From Lachnospiraceae bacterium A2 (lineage in GTDB: Bacteria; Bacillota; Clostridia; Lachnospirales; Lachnospiraceae), in the NCBI GenBank assembly GCA_000403315.2, contig KE159638.1, positions 248,001-312,000 of the forward strand: a DNA stretch of 64,000 nt, in the 5' to 3' direction. Within the stretch, counting starts at the first letter, position 1; every line of letters begins with the position of its first letter. Of this stretch, positions 25,513 to 34,206 are shown one piece after another. Position numbers and translations under genes: made by a program. Under the pieces are notes generated by a model. The model saw nothing but the letters and a program-made list of their open reading frames with translations. It had not been told where the DNA came from and made no database searches.

Positions 25513-27054
25513 ATGCCTGCCAGGACAATGGGGAAAGGAATTAATAGGACATTGGGAAAATGGAAAAAAAGACGGAAAATAAAATATTTGGTTCTGTGTA
25601 ACTGCGCCCTTCTTGCTGTTTTTCTTGTGCTTCTAGGGACGGCGTTTTTATCAGGGAAATTCTCCCAACAAACACAGGGGCAGAAGGAAGAAGCCGTCAG
25701 CCAAAGTGCACAGCATATTCCCCAACCCCTGGATTTTGGGGAAGCAGGCTCTGCGGCTCCAGATCAAGGGATAGCACAGCCGGAACAGGAAGATTCAGGA
25801 AGCCTTAATTCAGAAGATGTAATCCAGGGGGCAGGGCAGCCGGAACATGCAGGCTCAGATAGCCTTAATCCAGAAGATGCGGTCCAGGGAGCAGCGCAGC
25901 CGGAAAAAGACGGTTCATACAGCCCGGAGGGCTCAGGTTCACAGCAAGCTGCCTCAGATCAGGGGAATAGTGAAGTGCTTTTGCAGAAAAAGATTCAGGA
26001 CAAAATTAATTCTATGACATTAGAAGAAAAGGTTTCCCAGCTATTTATCATAACCCCGGAAGCTCTGACAGGCTGCTCCTCTGTGACACAGGCAGGGGAA
26101 GCCACCAAAAATGCAATCAGCCAGTACCCGGTAGGGGGCCTGATTTTCTTCGGGGGCAATATCCAGTCCCAGCAGCAGGTAACGGAAATGCTGGGCAGGC
26201 AGCAGGAATACAGCCAGGCCCGCATTGGCCTGCCCCTGTTTTTGTCTGTGGACGAGGAGGGCGGGCAGGTTACGCGCCTTGCTTCCGCTCCCGGGATCCA
26301 AGTGGAAACCTTCCCTGACATTGCGGAACTTGGGGCTACGCAGGACGTAAACCAAGCCTATCAGCTAGGGGATGCCCTGGGGGAATATTTAAGCGCAATG
26401 GGATTTAACCTGGACTTTGCCCCTGTGGCAGATGTGCTTACAAATCCCAGCAATACCGTGGTAAAACGCCGCTCCTATGGCAGCAGCCCTCAATTAGTTT
26501 CCGAAATGGTAAGGAACAACCTGGAAGGCCTGCAAAACCATCAGGTATTCGGCTGCATTAAGCATTTCCCCGGGCACGGGGCGACAGTAGGGGATACCCA
26601 CGAAGGGTATGCTTACACTGACAAAAGCTGGGAAGAACTAAAGAGCAGCGATCTTATCCCCTTTCAGGACAGCATCGCGTGGGGCGTGGAATTTGTGATG
26701 GCAGGCCATATATCGCTGCCCCAGATAACTGGCGACGGCACGCCCGCGTCCCTGTCCCCATATGCCATTGGGGATTTGCTGCGCGGGGAACTGGGATATG
26801 AAGGCATAGTGCTGACTGACGCCCTGAATATGAAGGCAGTCACCAGCCAATACACCTCATCCCAGGCAGCAGTGGCGGCAATCCAGGCTGGAAATGACAT
26901 GATCCTGATGCCGGAGGATTTCCCAAGCGCATATCAGGGGATTTTGGATGCCGTGAAAAGCGGTGTTATTACCCAGGAACGCCTGGAGGAATCTTTAAGG
27001 AGAATCCTGGAACGGAAGTTTTCTGGAACATTTGATGATGCCATCAATCGGTGA
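25513..27054 (+). CDS. membrane-anchored GH3 beta-N-acetylhexosaminidase-like enzyme
   Basis: This 513-residue protein starts at ATG 25513 after GGGAGGG, 11 nt past the lectin-like gene. It has one N-terminal helix (about 24-45), a spacer with repeated QPEQEDSGSLN-type units (about 75-145), then a GH3 domain (about 155-510): GLPLFLSVDEEGGQVTRL, KHFPGHGATVGDTHEGY and the nucleophile region VLTDALNMKAV. The KHFPGHG and DTH motifs are typical of NagZ-type GH3 enzymes that remove GlcNAc from muropeptides. Acting outside the membrane, it may trim peptidoglycan and fits the PASTA-kinase theme. Confidence 0.9.
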   Translation: MPARTMGKGINRTLGKWKKRRKIKYLVLCNCALLAVFLVLLGTAFLSGKFSQQTQGQKEEAVSQSAQHIPQPLDFGEAGSAAPDQGIAQPEQEDSGSLNSEDVIQGAGQPEHAGSDSLNPEDAVQGAAQPEKDGSYSPEGSGSQQAASDQGNSEVLLQKKIQDKINSMTLEEKVSQLFIITPEALTGCSSVTQAGEATKNAISQYPVGGLIFFGGNIQSQQQVTEMLGRQQEYSQARIGLPLFLSVDEEGGQVTRLASAPGIQVETFPDIAELGATQDVNQAYQLGDALGEYLSAMGFNLDFAPVADVLTNPSNTVVKRRSYGSSPQLVSEMVRNNLEGLQNHQVFGCIKHFPGHGATVGDTHEGYAYTDKSWEELKSSDLIPFQDSIAWGVEFVMAGHISLPQITGDGTPASLSPYAIGDLLRGELGYEGIVLTDALNMKAVTSQYTSSQAAVAAIQAGNDMILMPEDFPSAYQGILDAVKSGVITQERLEESLRRILERKFSGTFDDAINR

Positions 27055-27136
27055 AACAACGCTGCAGTTCAAACTTTTGTTTTTCAGATGAAAATATCTT
27101 GCGTAAAGTATTGCGGTATTTAACCGCCCTTAAAAT

Positions 27137-27192
27137 AAAAAAGGAATCCTTATGGCTATGGCGTTTCATGTGGCTTTTGGATTCCTTTTTTG
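27137..27192 (+). terminator. rho-independent terminator after the GH3 gene
   Basis: AAAAAGGAATCC and GGATTCCTTTTTT form a long A/T-flanked stem around a loop of about 30 nt, ending in a run of T. It closes the long plus-strand series. Confidence 0.75.
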
Positions 27193-27363
27193 TTACGGTT
27201 CATACAACACGTTTCGCGATGCACAGAAATCGCATAAAGATGCGGCTTCGCGCTGAGAAACTCGGGATTTCCGCACAAAATGTGCGGGAACACCTCGCGG
27301 AACAGAGGCGTGTGGACAGTAATCCCTTTTTTCGCTTCAAACACGCATAAATCCGAGAAACTG
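27193..27363. other. intergenic stretch with one perfect hairpin
   Basis: No convincing gene is present. A perfect 7-bp hairpin (CCGCACA, loop AAA, TGTGCGG; 27271-27287) stands out. The open frame crossing this stretch has no RBS and no recognisable product. A small RNA cannot be excluded. Confidence 0.4.
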
Positions 27364-27392
27364 TTGCAAATATTTTTCTGCTAAGGTATCAT
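27364..27392 (+). promoter_or_regulatory. promoter for the HD-domain gene
   Basis: TTGCAA (27364-27369), a 17-nt spacer and TATCAT (27387-27392) make a good sigma-A-like promoter, 46 nt before the TTG start at 27439. Confidence 0.6.
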
Positions 27393-27438
27393 AAAAGCAG
27401 CAACAAACCGTGCACCAGCGTAAAGGAGGGAAACTGCT

Positions 27439-27897
27439 TTGATTTATACACCCTTAACCAAAAAAGCCATGGAAATTGCCTACCAAGCCCACCACGGGCA
27501 AAAAGACGCCGGCGGCGTCCCGTATATTTTCCACGCCGCCCACCTGGCAGAGCAGATGGAAGGGGAAACCGCCACATGCGCCGCGCTGCTCCACGATGTA
27601 GTGGAGGACACGGACATTACGCTGGAACAGCTGCAGCAGGAGTTTCCAAAGGAAGTAACAGACTTGGTGTCCCTCCTGACCCACGACCCCAAGGAAGATT
27701 ACTTTGATTATATTCGGAGAATCCAGAAAAACCATGCTGCAGCCGTCATAAAATTAGCCGATTTAGCACATAATTCCGACGAAAGCCGCTTAACTGGAAG
27801 CTGCTCTGTCACAGAGGAAAAAAAGGCGGCTTGGCGCAGGAAATATGGGAAAGCAAAGGAATTCCTTACAGAAAAAGAAAAAACACCTCCAAAATAA
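27439..27897 (+). CDS. HD-domain phosphohydrolase (RelA/SpoT-HD-like)
   Basis: This 152-residue protein starts at TTG 27439, 8 nt after AAAGGAGGG. It has an HD_4/SpoT-type fold: YQAHHGQKDAGGVPYIFHAA, ALLHDVVEDTDIT and the helix EFPKEVTDLVSLLTHDP. It lacks synthetase and TGS domains. Small stand-alone proteins of this type can act as (p)ppGpp or nucleotide pyrophosphohydrolases; the substrate here is unproven. Its end overlaps the upstream open frame of the kinase gene, but the true kinase start is 100 nt later. Confidence 0.85.
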   Translation: MIYTPLTKKAMEIAYQAHHGQKDAGGVPYIFHAAHLAEQMEGETATCAALLHDVVEDTDITLEQLQQEFPKEVTDLVSLLTHDPKEDYFDYIRRIQKNHAAAVIKLADLAHNSDESRLTGSCSVTEEKKAAWRRKYGKAKEFLTEKEKTPPK

Positions 27898-27964
27898 GCC
27901 TATCAATTTATACAAATTTAATAAATTTTTAGAAATTTACCATAGGATTTTCTATAAAAGCTGT

Positions 27965-27970
27965 TATAAT
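27965..27970 (+). promoter_or_regulatory. -10 element of the sensor-kinase gene
   Basis: A perfect TATAAT lies 28 nt before the start at 27998 in an AT-rich stretch. No good -35 box is seen at 16-18 nt spacing, which fits a promoter needing an activator, perhaps its own response regulator. Confidence 0.5.
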
Positions 27971-27997
27971 AGTAACAATCGGAGGTTGCAGCAATTT

Positions 27998-29488
27998 ATG
28001 AAGTTAAGGACCAGATTAATTATCTCATTCTGTATCATCATTTTCGTGCCAGTCCTGCTAACACTAGCTACCCTATGGGGATTTGGCCGCTACCAGATGA
28101 AAGCGGTACGCCAGATTTATAATATTGATGGGAATGCCTATGATTATTTCGTCAATTCTTTTAAGGTACTCAGCCATTTTACCAAATCGGATTACGAGAA
28201 ATTGCAGAAAGTGGCAAAGAAAACGCCGGAAAAGCTGCAGGACCACTCTTATCTGGAAAAAGTCAACGGTGAGCTTGCAGAGAAATATTCTTACCTGCTT
28301 GTGCGGAAGGGCACAGACTTGATTTACGAAGGCAGGGATGAGCGTGAGAGCCTTTTGGACGAAAACCTGCCGGAGTACGACAGCGACATACTGACAGGCG
28401 CAGGTTCTAGTTTTTATATAGAAGGGGAAACGCAGGCGCTGGTAAAGCAGATTGATTTCCTTTTTCCAGACGGCGGCCATGGGAGCATTTTTATTGTCAC
28501 CTCTATGGAACGCATTTTGCCGGAAATAAAGGGAGTCCTGTTTGATATAGTAATTTCTGTTGTCTTAATCCTGATTTTTACCGCAGGGATGCTGACAGTC
28601 TGGATTTATCAGGGCATTATTAACCCAATCCATAAATTAGAGATAGCCGCCCAGAATATTAAGGCGGGCAATCTGGATTTTACCATTGATGCGGAAGGGA
28701 AAGATGAAATTGGGGAGCTTTGCCGGAATTTTGAGGAAATGCGGTTCCGGCTGAAAGAGTCAGCCGAGGAGAAGGTAGAAGGGGAGAGGGAGAATAAAGT
28801 ATTAATCAGCAATATTTCCCATGACCTGAAAACCCCGATTACTGCCATCAAAGGCTATGTAGAGGGGATTATGGACGGTGTGGCAGACACGCCGGAGAAG
28901 CATGACAAGTATATCCGCACCATTTACAATAAGGCAAATGAGATGGATATGCTAATTAATGAACTGACCCTGTATTCCAAAATTGATACCAACCGGATAC
29001 CTTATAATTTCAACCGGATTAATGTGGCAGATTATTTTGAGGACTGCGTAGAAGAAGTAGGGCTTGACTTAGAAGCCAAGAACATTAAGCTGAATTATAT
29101 TAACTATGCAGATAAGGACGTGCTGATTATTGCCGACCCGGAACAGCTCCGCCGTGTCATTAATAATATTATTGGGAATTCAGTGAAATATTTGGACAAG
29201 CAGCAGGGTTTTATCAATATCCGCATCCGCGACGTGGGGGATTTTATCCAAGTGGAAATTGAGGATAATGGAAAAGGGATTGCGGCCAAAGATCTGCCCT
29301 ATATTTTCGACCGGTTCTACCGGACGGACGCTTCCCGGAATTCAGCCACTGGAGGAAGCGGCATCGGCCTGTCCATTGTGAAAAAAATTATTGAGGACCA
29401 TGGAGGGAAAATTTGGGCCAACAGTAAAGAAGAAACCGGCACTATTATGTATTTTGTAATCCGGAAATACCAGGAGGTAATAAGTTGA
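27998..29488 (+). CDS. sensor histidine kinase
   Basis: This 496-residue protein uses ATG 27998 (GGAGG 12 nt upstream), so the first residues MKLRTRLIISFCIIIFVPVL form a membrane helix. An extracytoplasmic sensor region (about 40-180), a second helix (about 187-210), HAMP (about 210-262), HisKA with the phospho-His in NISHDLKTPI (about 272-335) and HATPase_c (about 380-490; IIGNSVKYL, VEIEDNGKGI, GSGIGLSIVKKI) follow. It is co-transcribed with the regulator at 29485, whose TTG start overlaps this stop. The signal is unknown. Confidence 0.95.
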   Translation: MKLRTRLIISFCIIIFVPVLLTLATLWGFGRYQMKAVRQIYNIDGNAYDYFVNSFKVLSHFTKSDYEKLQKVAKKTPEKLQDHSYLEKVNGELAEKYSYLLVRKGTDLIYEGRDERESLLDENLPEYDSDILTGAGSSFYIEGETQALVKQIDFLFPDGGHGSIFIVTSMERILPEIKGVLFDIVISVVLILIFTAGMLTVWIYQGIINPIHKLEIAAQNIKAGNLDFTIDAEGKDEIGELCRNFEEMRFRLKESAEEKVEGERENKVLISNISHDLKTPITAIKGYVEGIMDGVADTPEKHDKYIRTIYNKANEMDMLINELTLYSKIDTNRIPYNFNRINVADYFEDCVEEVGLDLEAKNIKLNYINYADKDVLIIADPEQLRRVINNIIGNSVKYLDKQQGFINIRIRDVGDFIQVEIEDNGKGIAAKDLPYIFDRFYRTDASRNSATGGSGIGLSIVKKIIEDHGGKIWANSKEETGTIMYFVIRKYQEVIS

Positions 29489-30174
29489 GCAAAGTATTGA
29501 TTATTGAGGATGAAGTGGCAATCGCAGATTTGGAGAAGGATTATTTGGAATTAAGCGGTTTTGACGTAGAGATAGAAAACGACGGGAATCAGGGACTGGT
29601 AAGGGCCTTGGGGGAGGAGTTCGACATGTTTATCCTGGATCTGATGCTGCCGGGAGTGGATGGGTTTGAAATCTGCAAGAAAATCCGGGAAAATAAGAAT
29701 ACCCCTATCCTGATGGTTTCAGCCAAGAAAGATGACATAGACAAAATCCGCGGGCTGGGGCTGGGGGCGGATGACTATATCACAAAACCTTTTTCCCCCA
29801 GTGAATTGGTAGCCCGGGTAAAAGCACACCTTTCCCGCTATGAGCGGCTGATTAATAGCAGCGTGCAGGAAAACGACGTTATTGAAATCCGCGGCCTGAA
29901 AATTGACAAGACGGCAAGGCGCGTCTGGGTCAATGAGGAGGAGAAACAGTTTACCACGAAAGAATTTGATCTGCTGACATTCCTTGCACAGAACCCAAAC
30001 CGGGTATTTTCCAAGGAAGAACTGTTCAGCCAGATTTGGGATTTGGAGTCGGTAGGCGATATTGCGACCGTTACCGTCCATATTAAGAAAATCCGTGAAA
30101 AAATTGAATTCAGCACCACAAAACCCCAATACATTGAAACAATTTGGGGCGTGGGCTACCGCTTTAAGGTATAA
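29485..30174 (+). CDS. OmpR-family response regulator
   Basis: This 229-residue protein starts at TTG 29485, which overlaps the kinase TGA and follows AGGAGGTAA, implying translational coupling. The receiver domain has acidic EDE, phospho-acceptor Asp in FILDLMLPG and Lys in DYITKPF. The winged-helix DNA-binding domain ends with TVTVHIKKIREKIE and TIWGVGYRF. It is the partner of the preceding kinase and likely controls its own operon among others. Confidence 0.95.
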   Translation: MSKVLIIEDEVAIADLEKDYLELSGFDVEIENDGNQGLVRALGEEFDMFILDLMLPGVDGFEICKKIRENKNTPILMVSAKKDDIDKIRGLGLGADDYITKPFSPSELVARVKAHLSRYERLINSSVQENDVIEIRGLKIDKTARRVWVNEEEKQFTTKEFDLLTFLAQNPNRVFSKEELFSQIWDLESVGDIATVTVHIKKIREKIEFSTTKPQYIETIWGVGYRFKV

Positions 30175-30193
30175 TATCGGAAGATATTATACC
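30168..30193 (+). terminator. perfect 11-bp hairpin spanning the regulator stop codon
   Basis: GGTATAATATC (30168-30178), loop GGAA, GATATTATACC (30183-30193). The stop codon lies inside the left arm. A second hairpin follows (ATCAC GAA GTGAT, about 30234-30246). Neither has a proper U-tract. Confidence 0.55.
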
Positions 30194-30278
30194 GCCCGGA
30201 GCGAAGCGGAGTGGTATAGACAGCCATAGTTTATCACGAAGTGATTATGGCATAATAGGCAAGGGGTAAATCAGGTAT

Positions 30279-31001
30279 ATGCTACAGATTATTTTTGAGG
30301 ACAGTGAAATCATTGCCTGCCACAAGATGCCAGGGGTTCCCGTGCAGACTGCTAAGGCTGGGCAGCAGGATATGGTAAGCCTGCTGCGGAATTATTTTGC
30401 AGGGAAAGGGGAAGATGCAGACGCCTTTGTCATCCGGCGCCTGGACCAGCCAGTGGAAGGCATTATGGTGTTTGCCAAAAACCAGCAGGCTGCGGCTGCC
30501 TTAAGCAGGCAGGTGCAGGAGAAAACCGTGGAAAAAGAGTACCTTGCATTGGCAGAAGGCAGGTTCCGTGAGCCAGCAGGCATCCTGGAAGATTACCTCC
30601 TGCGCGATGGCAAAAGCAATACTTCACGGGTGGTCCAAAAAGGGACGAAGGGCGCGAAGGCAGCAAAATTATACTATGAAGTAAAAAAAGTGGTTTCAGG
30701 TTCCGAAAAATCGGGCACTGCCCTGGAAGCTGCCTGCCAAAGTGAAACTGTAAGCTTTGTAAGCATCCGCCTGGACACAGGGCGCCACCACCAAATTCGG
30801 GTGCAGATGGCACATGCAGGGCATCCCCTTGTAGGCGATAAGAAATACAATAAAAATTGTTCCCCGGGCTATCTGCCCATTGGGCTGTGTTCTGCCAAGA
30901 CATCCTTCAACCATCCGGCGACCGGGGAACGGATGGAATTTTGTGTCCAGCCAAAAGGGAAATTATTTGCAGGTTTTACCTGCGGTTTAAGGGATATTTG
31001 A
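30279..31001 (+). CDS. RluA-type pseudouridine synthase
   Basis: This 240-residue protein has the RluA/RluD family layout: LQIIFEDSEIIACHKMPGVPV at the start, catalytic Asp in RRLDQPVEGIMVFAK, and the RLDTGRHHQIRVQMAHAGHP segment near the end. Family members convert uridines of 23S rRNA or tRNA to pseudouridine. No S4 domain is present, so it resembles short RluA or YhcT-like members. The usual HRLD is RRLD here. The exact RNA target cannot be told. Confidence 0.9.
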   Translation: MLQIIFEDSEIIACHKMPGVPVQTAKAGQQDMVSLLRNYFAGKGEDADAFVIRRLDQPVEGIMVFAKNQQAAAALSRQVQEKTVEKEYLALAEGRFREPAGILEDYLLRDGKSNTSRVVQKGTKGAKAAKLYYEVKKVVSGSEKSGTALEAACQSETVSFVSIRLDTGRHHQIRVQMAHAGHPLVGDKKYNKNCSPGYLPIGLCSAKTSFNHPATGERMEFCVQPKGKLFAGFTCGLRDI

Positions 31002-31092
31002 AATTCATCCCAATAGCGCGGGATTTGGCTGGAACATAAAACCAGGCACGTTCCGCCCACATAAAAACCCCAAAACACCGCATACTGATTAC

Positions 31093-32127
31093 ATGAAACA
31101 AGAAGCAAAAGAAAGTATGCGGGGCATAGGGAAAATCCTTGGAATTACCATATCAGTTTATGCCGGCATCCGTTGGCTGTTTCCCTTGGTAATTCCTTTT
31201 TTTGCAGCTTTTTTGCTGGCAAAGCTCCTGAATCCGCTGGTTGAAAAATTAGAAAACAAATTAAAATTAAAAAGAAGCATATGGTCCTCCCTGCTGGTAG
31301 GGGCTTTGCTGCTCCTGCTTGGCGCAGCAATATTCTTTTTCCTGAAAACGCTGGCAATACAGGTGAAAAACGTGATGGAAAACCTCGACCTGTACCGCCA
31401 GCAGGTAGGGAAGTTTTGGGAAGAATGCTGCTGCCAGATTGAGAGCCTTACCGGGATCCAGGCAGAAGTTATCCGTTATGGGGTGGAGCAGCGGATGCCC
31501 ACAGTTATGGACCATGCAAAGGAAAACATGATACCTGCCATGATGAATGGGACGTTCCTGTATGCAAAAAACATGTTTGTGTTTATAGGGATCTGCTTTG
31601 TAGTAGTGATCAGCACCATCCTGATTTTGAAGGATTATAAGAAAATGCGCGCAGCCCTTGCAAACCACCCAGTAGGCAGCATGGCCCTTAATGTCTGCCG
31701 CAGTGCATATGGGGCAGGCGGGGCTTACATCAAGTCCCAGATTATTATTATGGTGGTGATAACTGTGATCTGTGTGGCGGGGCTGTACCTGTCCGGGAAT
31801 GAGTATGCACTGCTGGCAGGCTGCGGCATTGGGATTTGTGACGCCATGCCTTTCCTTGGGACCGGCACCATTTTCGTCCCATGGGCAATTATCGAGCTGG
31901 TTCAGGGAAAGTACATGCTGGCTGCAATTTATACTATTATTTATACGGTCTGCACCTTAATGCGGGAAATTTTAGAGCCGAAGCTTATCGGCAATAAGCT
32001 GGGCATGCACCCTTTGGCAGTGATTATAACCATGTATGTTGGGCTGGAAATTTACGGCCTGTGGGGTTTTGCCCTCGGCCCCCTTTCCTATATCCTAATT
32101 AAGGAAATCTATTATGAAACCCGCTGA
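31093..32127 (+). CDS. AI-2E family / YtvI-like membrane protein
   Basis: This 344-residue protein has about seven to eight helices with the family pattern: N-terminal pair (GIGKILGITISVYAGIRWLF, FFAAFLLAKLLNPLVEKLE), a long amphipathic middle, and terminal helices with DAMPFLGTGTIFVPWAIIEL and EPKLIGNKLGMHPLAVIITM. Clostridial members are often annotated as sporulation integral membrane protein YtvI or AI-2E permease. The transported substrate is not predictable. Confidence 0.88.
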   Translation: MKQEAKESMRGIGKILGITISVYAGIRWLFPLVIPFFAAFLLAKLLNPLVEKLENKLKLKRSIWSSLLVGALLLLLGAAIFFFLKTLAIQVKNVMENLDLYRQQVGKFWEECCCQIESLTGIQAEVIRYGVEQRMPTVMDHAKENMIPAMMNGTFLYAKNMFVFIGICFVVVISTILILKDYKKMRAALANHPVGSMALNVCRSAYGAGGAYIKSQIIIMVVITVICVAGLYLSGNEYALLAGCGIGICDAMPFLGTGTIFVPWAIIELVQGKYMLAAIYTIIYTVCTLMREILEPKLIGNKLGMHPLAVIITMYVGLEIYGLWGFALGPLSYILIKEIYYETR

Positions 32128-32149
32128 TGCCGCCATTTTCACTTAGAGC

Positions 32150-32184
32150 GTGTTTGAAAATTATAGGAATGACTTTTCAAACAC
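32150..32184 (+). terminator. hairpin after the AI-2E family gene
   Basis: GTGTTTGAAAA (32150-32160) pairs with TTTTCAAACAC (32174-32184). It probably ends or stabilises the upstream transcript, though no T-run follows. The left arm belongs to a 20-bp sequence repeated after proS. Confidence 0.55.
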
Positions 32185-32191
32185 ACCCTAA

Positions 32192-32239
32192 TACCCCATC
32201 CAGGCAGGGAACAAGTCAGATACCTGTCTGGATGGGGTA
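32192..32239 (+). terminator. second strong hairpin upstream of the T-box promoter
   Basis: TACCCCATCCAGGCAGG (32192-32208) pairs with CCTGTCTGGATGGGGTA (32223-32239), 17 positions with one G-T pair. A transcription barrier before the proS leader is likely. Confidence 0.55.
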
Positions 32240-32294
32240 CTAGGTTCCCTGCAATGGAAAATGTTATGGCGTGACAAATGGCGTGACAAATGAC

Positions 32295-32323
32295 TTGACA
32301 AGTGCCTTACTTAGGCTTAGAAT
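32295..32323 (+). promoter_or_regulatory. promoter of the proS T-box leader
   Basis: TTGACA (32295-32300), a 17-nt spacer and TAGAAT (32318-32323). Position and quality fit the start of the T-box leader RNA. Confidence 0.75.
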
Positions 32324-32334
32324 AACCATACCAA

Positions 32335-32580
32335 TAGTTATGCAGACTGTAAAATTGGCGAAGAAAAGGACTAGTACAGATAGGACGATGTACAGAGAAG
32401 GGGCCGGCGGTGAGAGGTCCCCCATACAAATATCTGGAACCTGCCTTGGAGCCGCGTATGAAAATACGACGTAAGCCGCGTTAAGGCAGATGAGAGAATG
32501 GCAGAAATGTGATTAATCAGGGTGGTACCGCCGGATATCCGGTCCCTTTGGGATAGGATGTTTGGCGGTGTTTTTATTTT
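32335..32580 (+). promoter_or_regulatory. T-box riboswitch leader of proS
   Basis: The diagnostic T-box AGGGTGGTACCGCC lies at 32519-32532, and an AGAGA-type element (32393-32397) followed by GGTGAGAGG marks Stem I. A terminator (ACCGCC at 32527-32532 with GGCGGT at 32564-32569, then TGTTTTTATTTT) competes with the antiterminator formed by the T-box. Uncharged tRNA should stabilise the antiterminator and permit proS transcription. tRNA-Pro specificity is inferred from the downstream gene; I did not fix the specifier codon. Confidence 0.92.
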
Positions 32581-32626
32581 ATAGGAAAGACCTTGTCCGC
32601 TTTGTTGCCTTATAGGAAAGACCTTG
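32579..32626 (+). repeat. 17-bp direct repeat between T-box and proS
   Basis: TTATAGGAAAGACCTTG occurs at 32579-32595 and again at 32610-32626, a 31-bp period. It probably arose by local duplication just after the T-box terminator and separates leader from coding region. Confidence 0.8.
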
Positions 32627-32677
32627 CAGTCTGCAGGGCTAACACATATGGCAAAGCTAGAAAAGGAGGTTCATATC

Positions 32678-34120
32678 ATGGCAAAAGACAAGAAATTAGT
32701 AGAAGCCATCACATCTATGGACGTGGATTTTGCACAGTGGTACACAGATGTGGTAAAAAAAGCGGAATTAATTGAGTATTCCAGCGTAAAAGGATGCATG
32801 GTAATCAAGCCGGCAGGTTACGCCATCTGGGAGAATATCCAAAAGGAATTAGACCGCAGGTTTAAGGAAACTGGGGTGGAGAACGTATACATGCCCATGT
32901 TTATCCCGGAAAGCCTGCTCCAGAAAGAAAAGGACCATGTGGAGGGATTTGCCCCCGAAGTGGCCTGGGTCACCCATGGTGGACTGAATCCATTGCAGGA
33001 AAGGATGTGCGTCCGCCCCACCTCAGAAACATTGTTTTGTGATTTTTATGCAAATGATATCCAGTCCTACCGGGATTTGCCCAAATGCTACAACCAGTGG
33101 TGTTCTGTTGTCCGGTGGGAAAAAGAAACCCGCCCCTTCCTGCGTTCCAGGGAATTTTTATGGCAGGAAGGCCATACAGCCCATGCGACAGCAGAAGAAG
33201 CAGAGGAACGCACTTTGATGATGCTGCACCTGTATGCAGATTTCTGTGAGGAAGTATTGGCAATGCCGGTAATCCGCGGCAGGAAAACCGACAAAGAGAA
33301 GTTTGCTGGGGCAGAATCCACCTATACCATTGAAGCATTGATGCATGACGGGAAAGCCCTCCAGTCTGGTACCAGCCATAATTTTGGCGATGGGTTTGCG
33401 AAAGCCTTTGGCATCCAGTATACCGACAAGGACAATAAACTGCAGTATGTCCACCAGACTTCCTGGGGAATGACGACCCGTTTAATCGGGGCAATTATCA
33501 TGGTGCATGGGGATGATTCCGGCCTTGTGCTGCCCCCATTGCTTGCGCCTACCCAAGTGATGGTAATCCCAATCCAGCAGCATAAAGAAGGCGTCCTGGA
33601 AAAAGCGGCAGAACTGAAAGACACGCTGCTCCATGCCGGCATCCGGGTGAAAATGGATGACAGTGATAAAAGCCCCGGATGGAAATTTTCGGAGCAGGAA
33701 ATGCGTGGAATCCCAATCCGGGTAGAATTAGGGCCAAAGGATATAGCGGCAGGGAAGTGTGTGCTGGTGCGCCGTGATACAAGGGAAAAAACGGAGTGCG
33801 CTTTGGAGGAGTTGCCTTCTGTGGCGGCTGAACTTTTAAAAACCATCCAAAAGGATATGTTTGAGCGTGCAAAGAAGCATCAGGAATCCCATATTACAGA
33901 TGTAACATCTTACGATGCATTTCAGGATGCTGTAGAGAATAAGCCGGGATTTATCCGTGCCATGTGGTGTGGGGATGTGGAATGTGAAACTAAAATTAAA
34001 GAAGATACTACTGCAACTTCCCGCTGCCTGCCATTGGACGGCCAAGAGCCTGTTTCCGATGTATGCGTGTGCTGCGGCAAGCCAGCCCATAAGCTGGTTT
34101 ACTGGGGGAAAGCTTATTAG
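32678..34120 (+). CDS. proS: prolyl-tRNA synthetase (short, archaeal/eukaryote type)
   Basis: This 480-residue enzyme is read from ATG 32678 after AAAAGGAGG. It charges tRNA-Pro with proline. The class II core is clear ([54 protein letters not shown]), followed by the anticodon-binding domain and a C-terminal zinc-like domain ending [18 protein letters not shown]. The length and C-terminal domain match the ProRS type without the bacterial editing insertion, common in Clostridia. The T-box leader directly upstream supports both function and regulation by proline supply. Confidence 0.97.
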   Translation: MAKDKKLVEAITSMDVDFAQWYTDVVKKAELIEYSSVKGCMVIKPAGYAIWENIQKELDRRFKETGVENVYMPMFIPESLLQKEKDHVEGFAPEVAWVTHGGLNPLQERMCVRPTSETLFCDFYANDIQSYRDLPKCYNQWCSVVRWEKETRPFLRSREFLWQEGHTAHATAEEAEERTLMMLHLYADFCEEVLAMPVIRGRKTDKEKFAGAESTYTIEALMHDGKALQSGTSHNFGDGFAKAFGIQYTDKDNKLQYVHQTSWGMTTRLIGAIIMVHGDDSGLVLPPLLAPTQVMVIPIQQHKEGVLEKAAELKDTLLHAGIRVKMDDSDKSPGWKFSEQEMRGIPIRVELGPKDIAAGKCVLVRRDTREKTECALEELPSVAAELLKTIQKDMFERAKKHQESHITDVTSYDAFQDAVENKPGFIRAMWCGDVECETKIKEDTTATSRCLPLDGQEPVSDVCVCCGKPAHKLVYWGKAY

Positions 34121-34149
34121 AGCGTGTCTGAAAATTCATTCCCGCTCTA
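34117..34149 (+). terminator. hairpin at the proS stop codon
   Basis: TAGAGCG (34118-34124) pairs with CGCTCTA (34143-34149); the left arm includes the stop TAG. TTAGAGCGTGTCTGAAAATT (34117-34136) matches the element at 32143-32162 in 19 of 20 positions. Confidence 0.5.
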
Positions 34150-34168
34150 GGAGATTAATACAATGTAA

Positions 34169-34206
34169 AAGGCTGCACCGATATCAATTTCATCTGATGC
34201 AGCCTT
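34169..34206. terminator. inverted repeat downstream of proS
   Basis: AAGGCTGCA (34169-34177) pairs with TGCAGCCTT (34198-34206). Read on the minus strand the hairpin is followed by TTTT. It is probably a weak bidirectional terminator. Confidence 0.5.

Noticed and set aside
27051-27350. 99-codon plus-strand frame after the GH3 gene
   Set aside because: Runs through the terminator hairpin, has no RBS and resembles nothing known.
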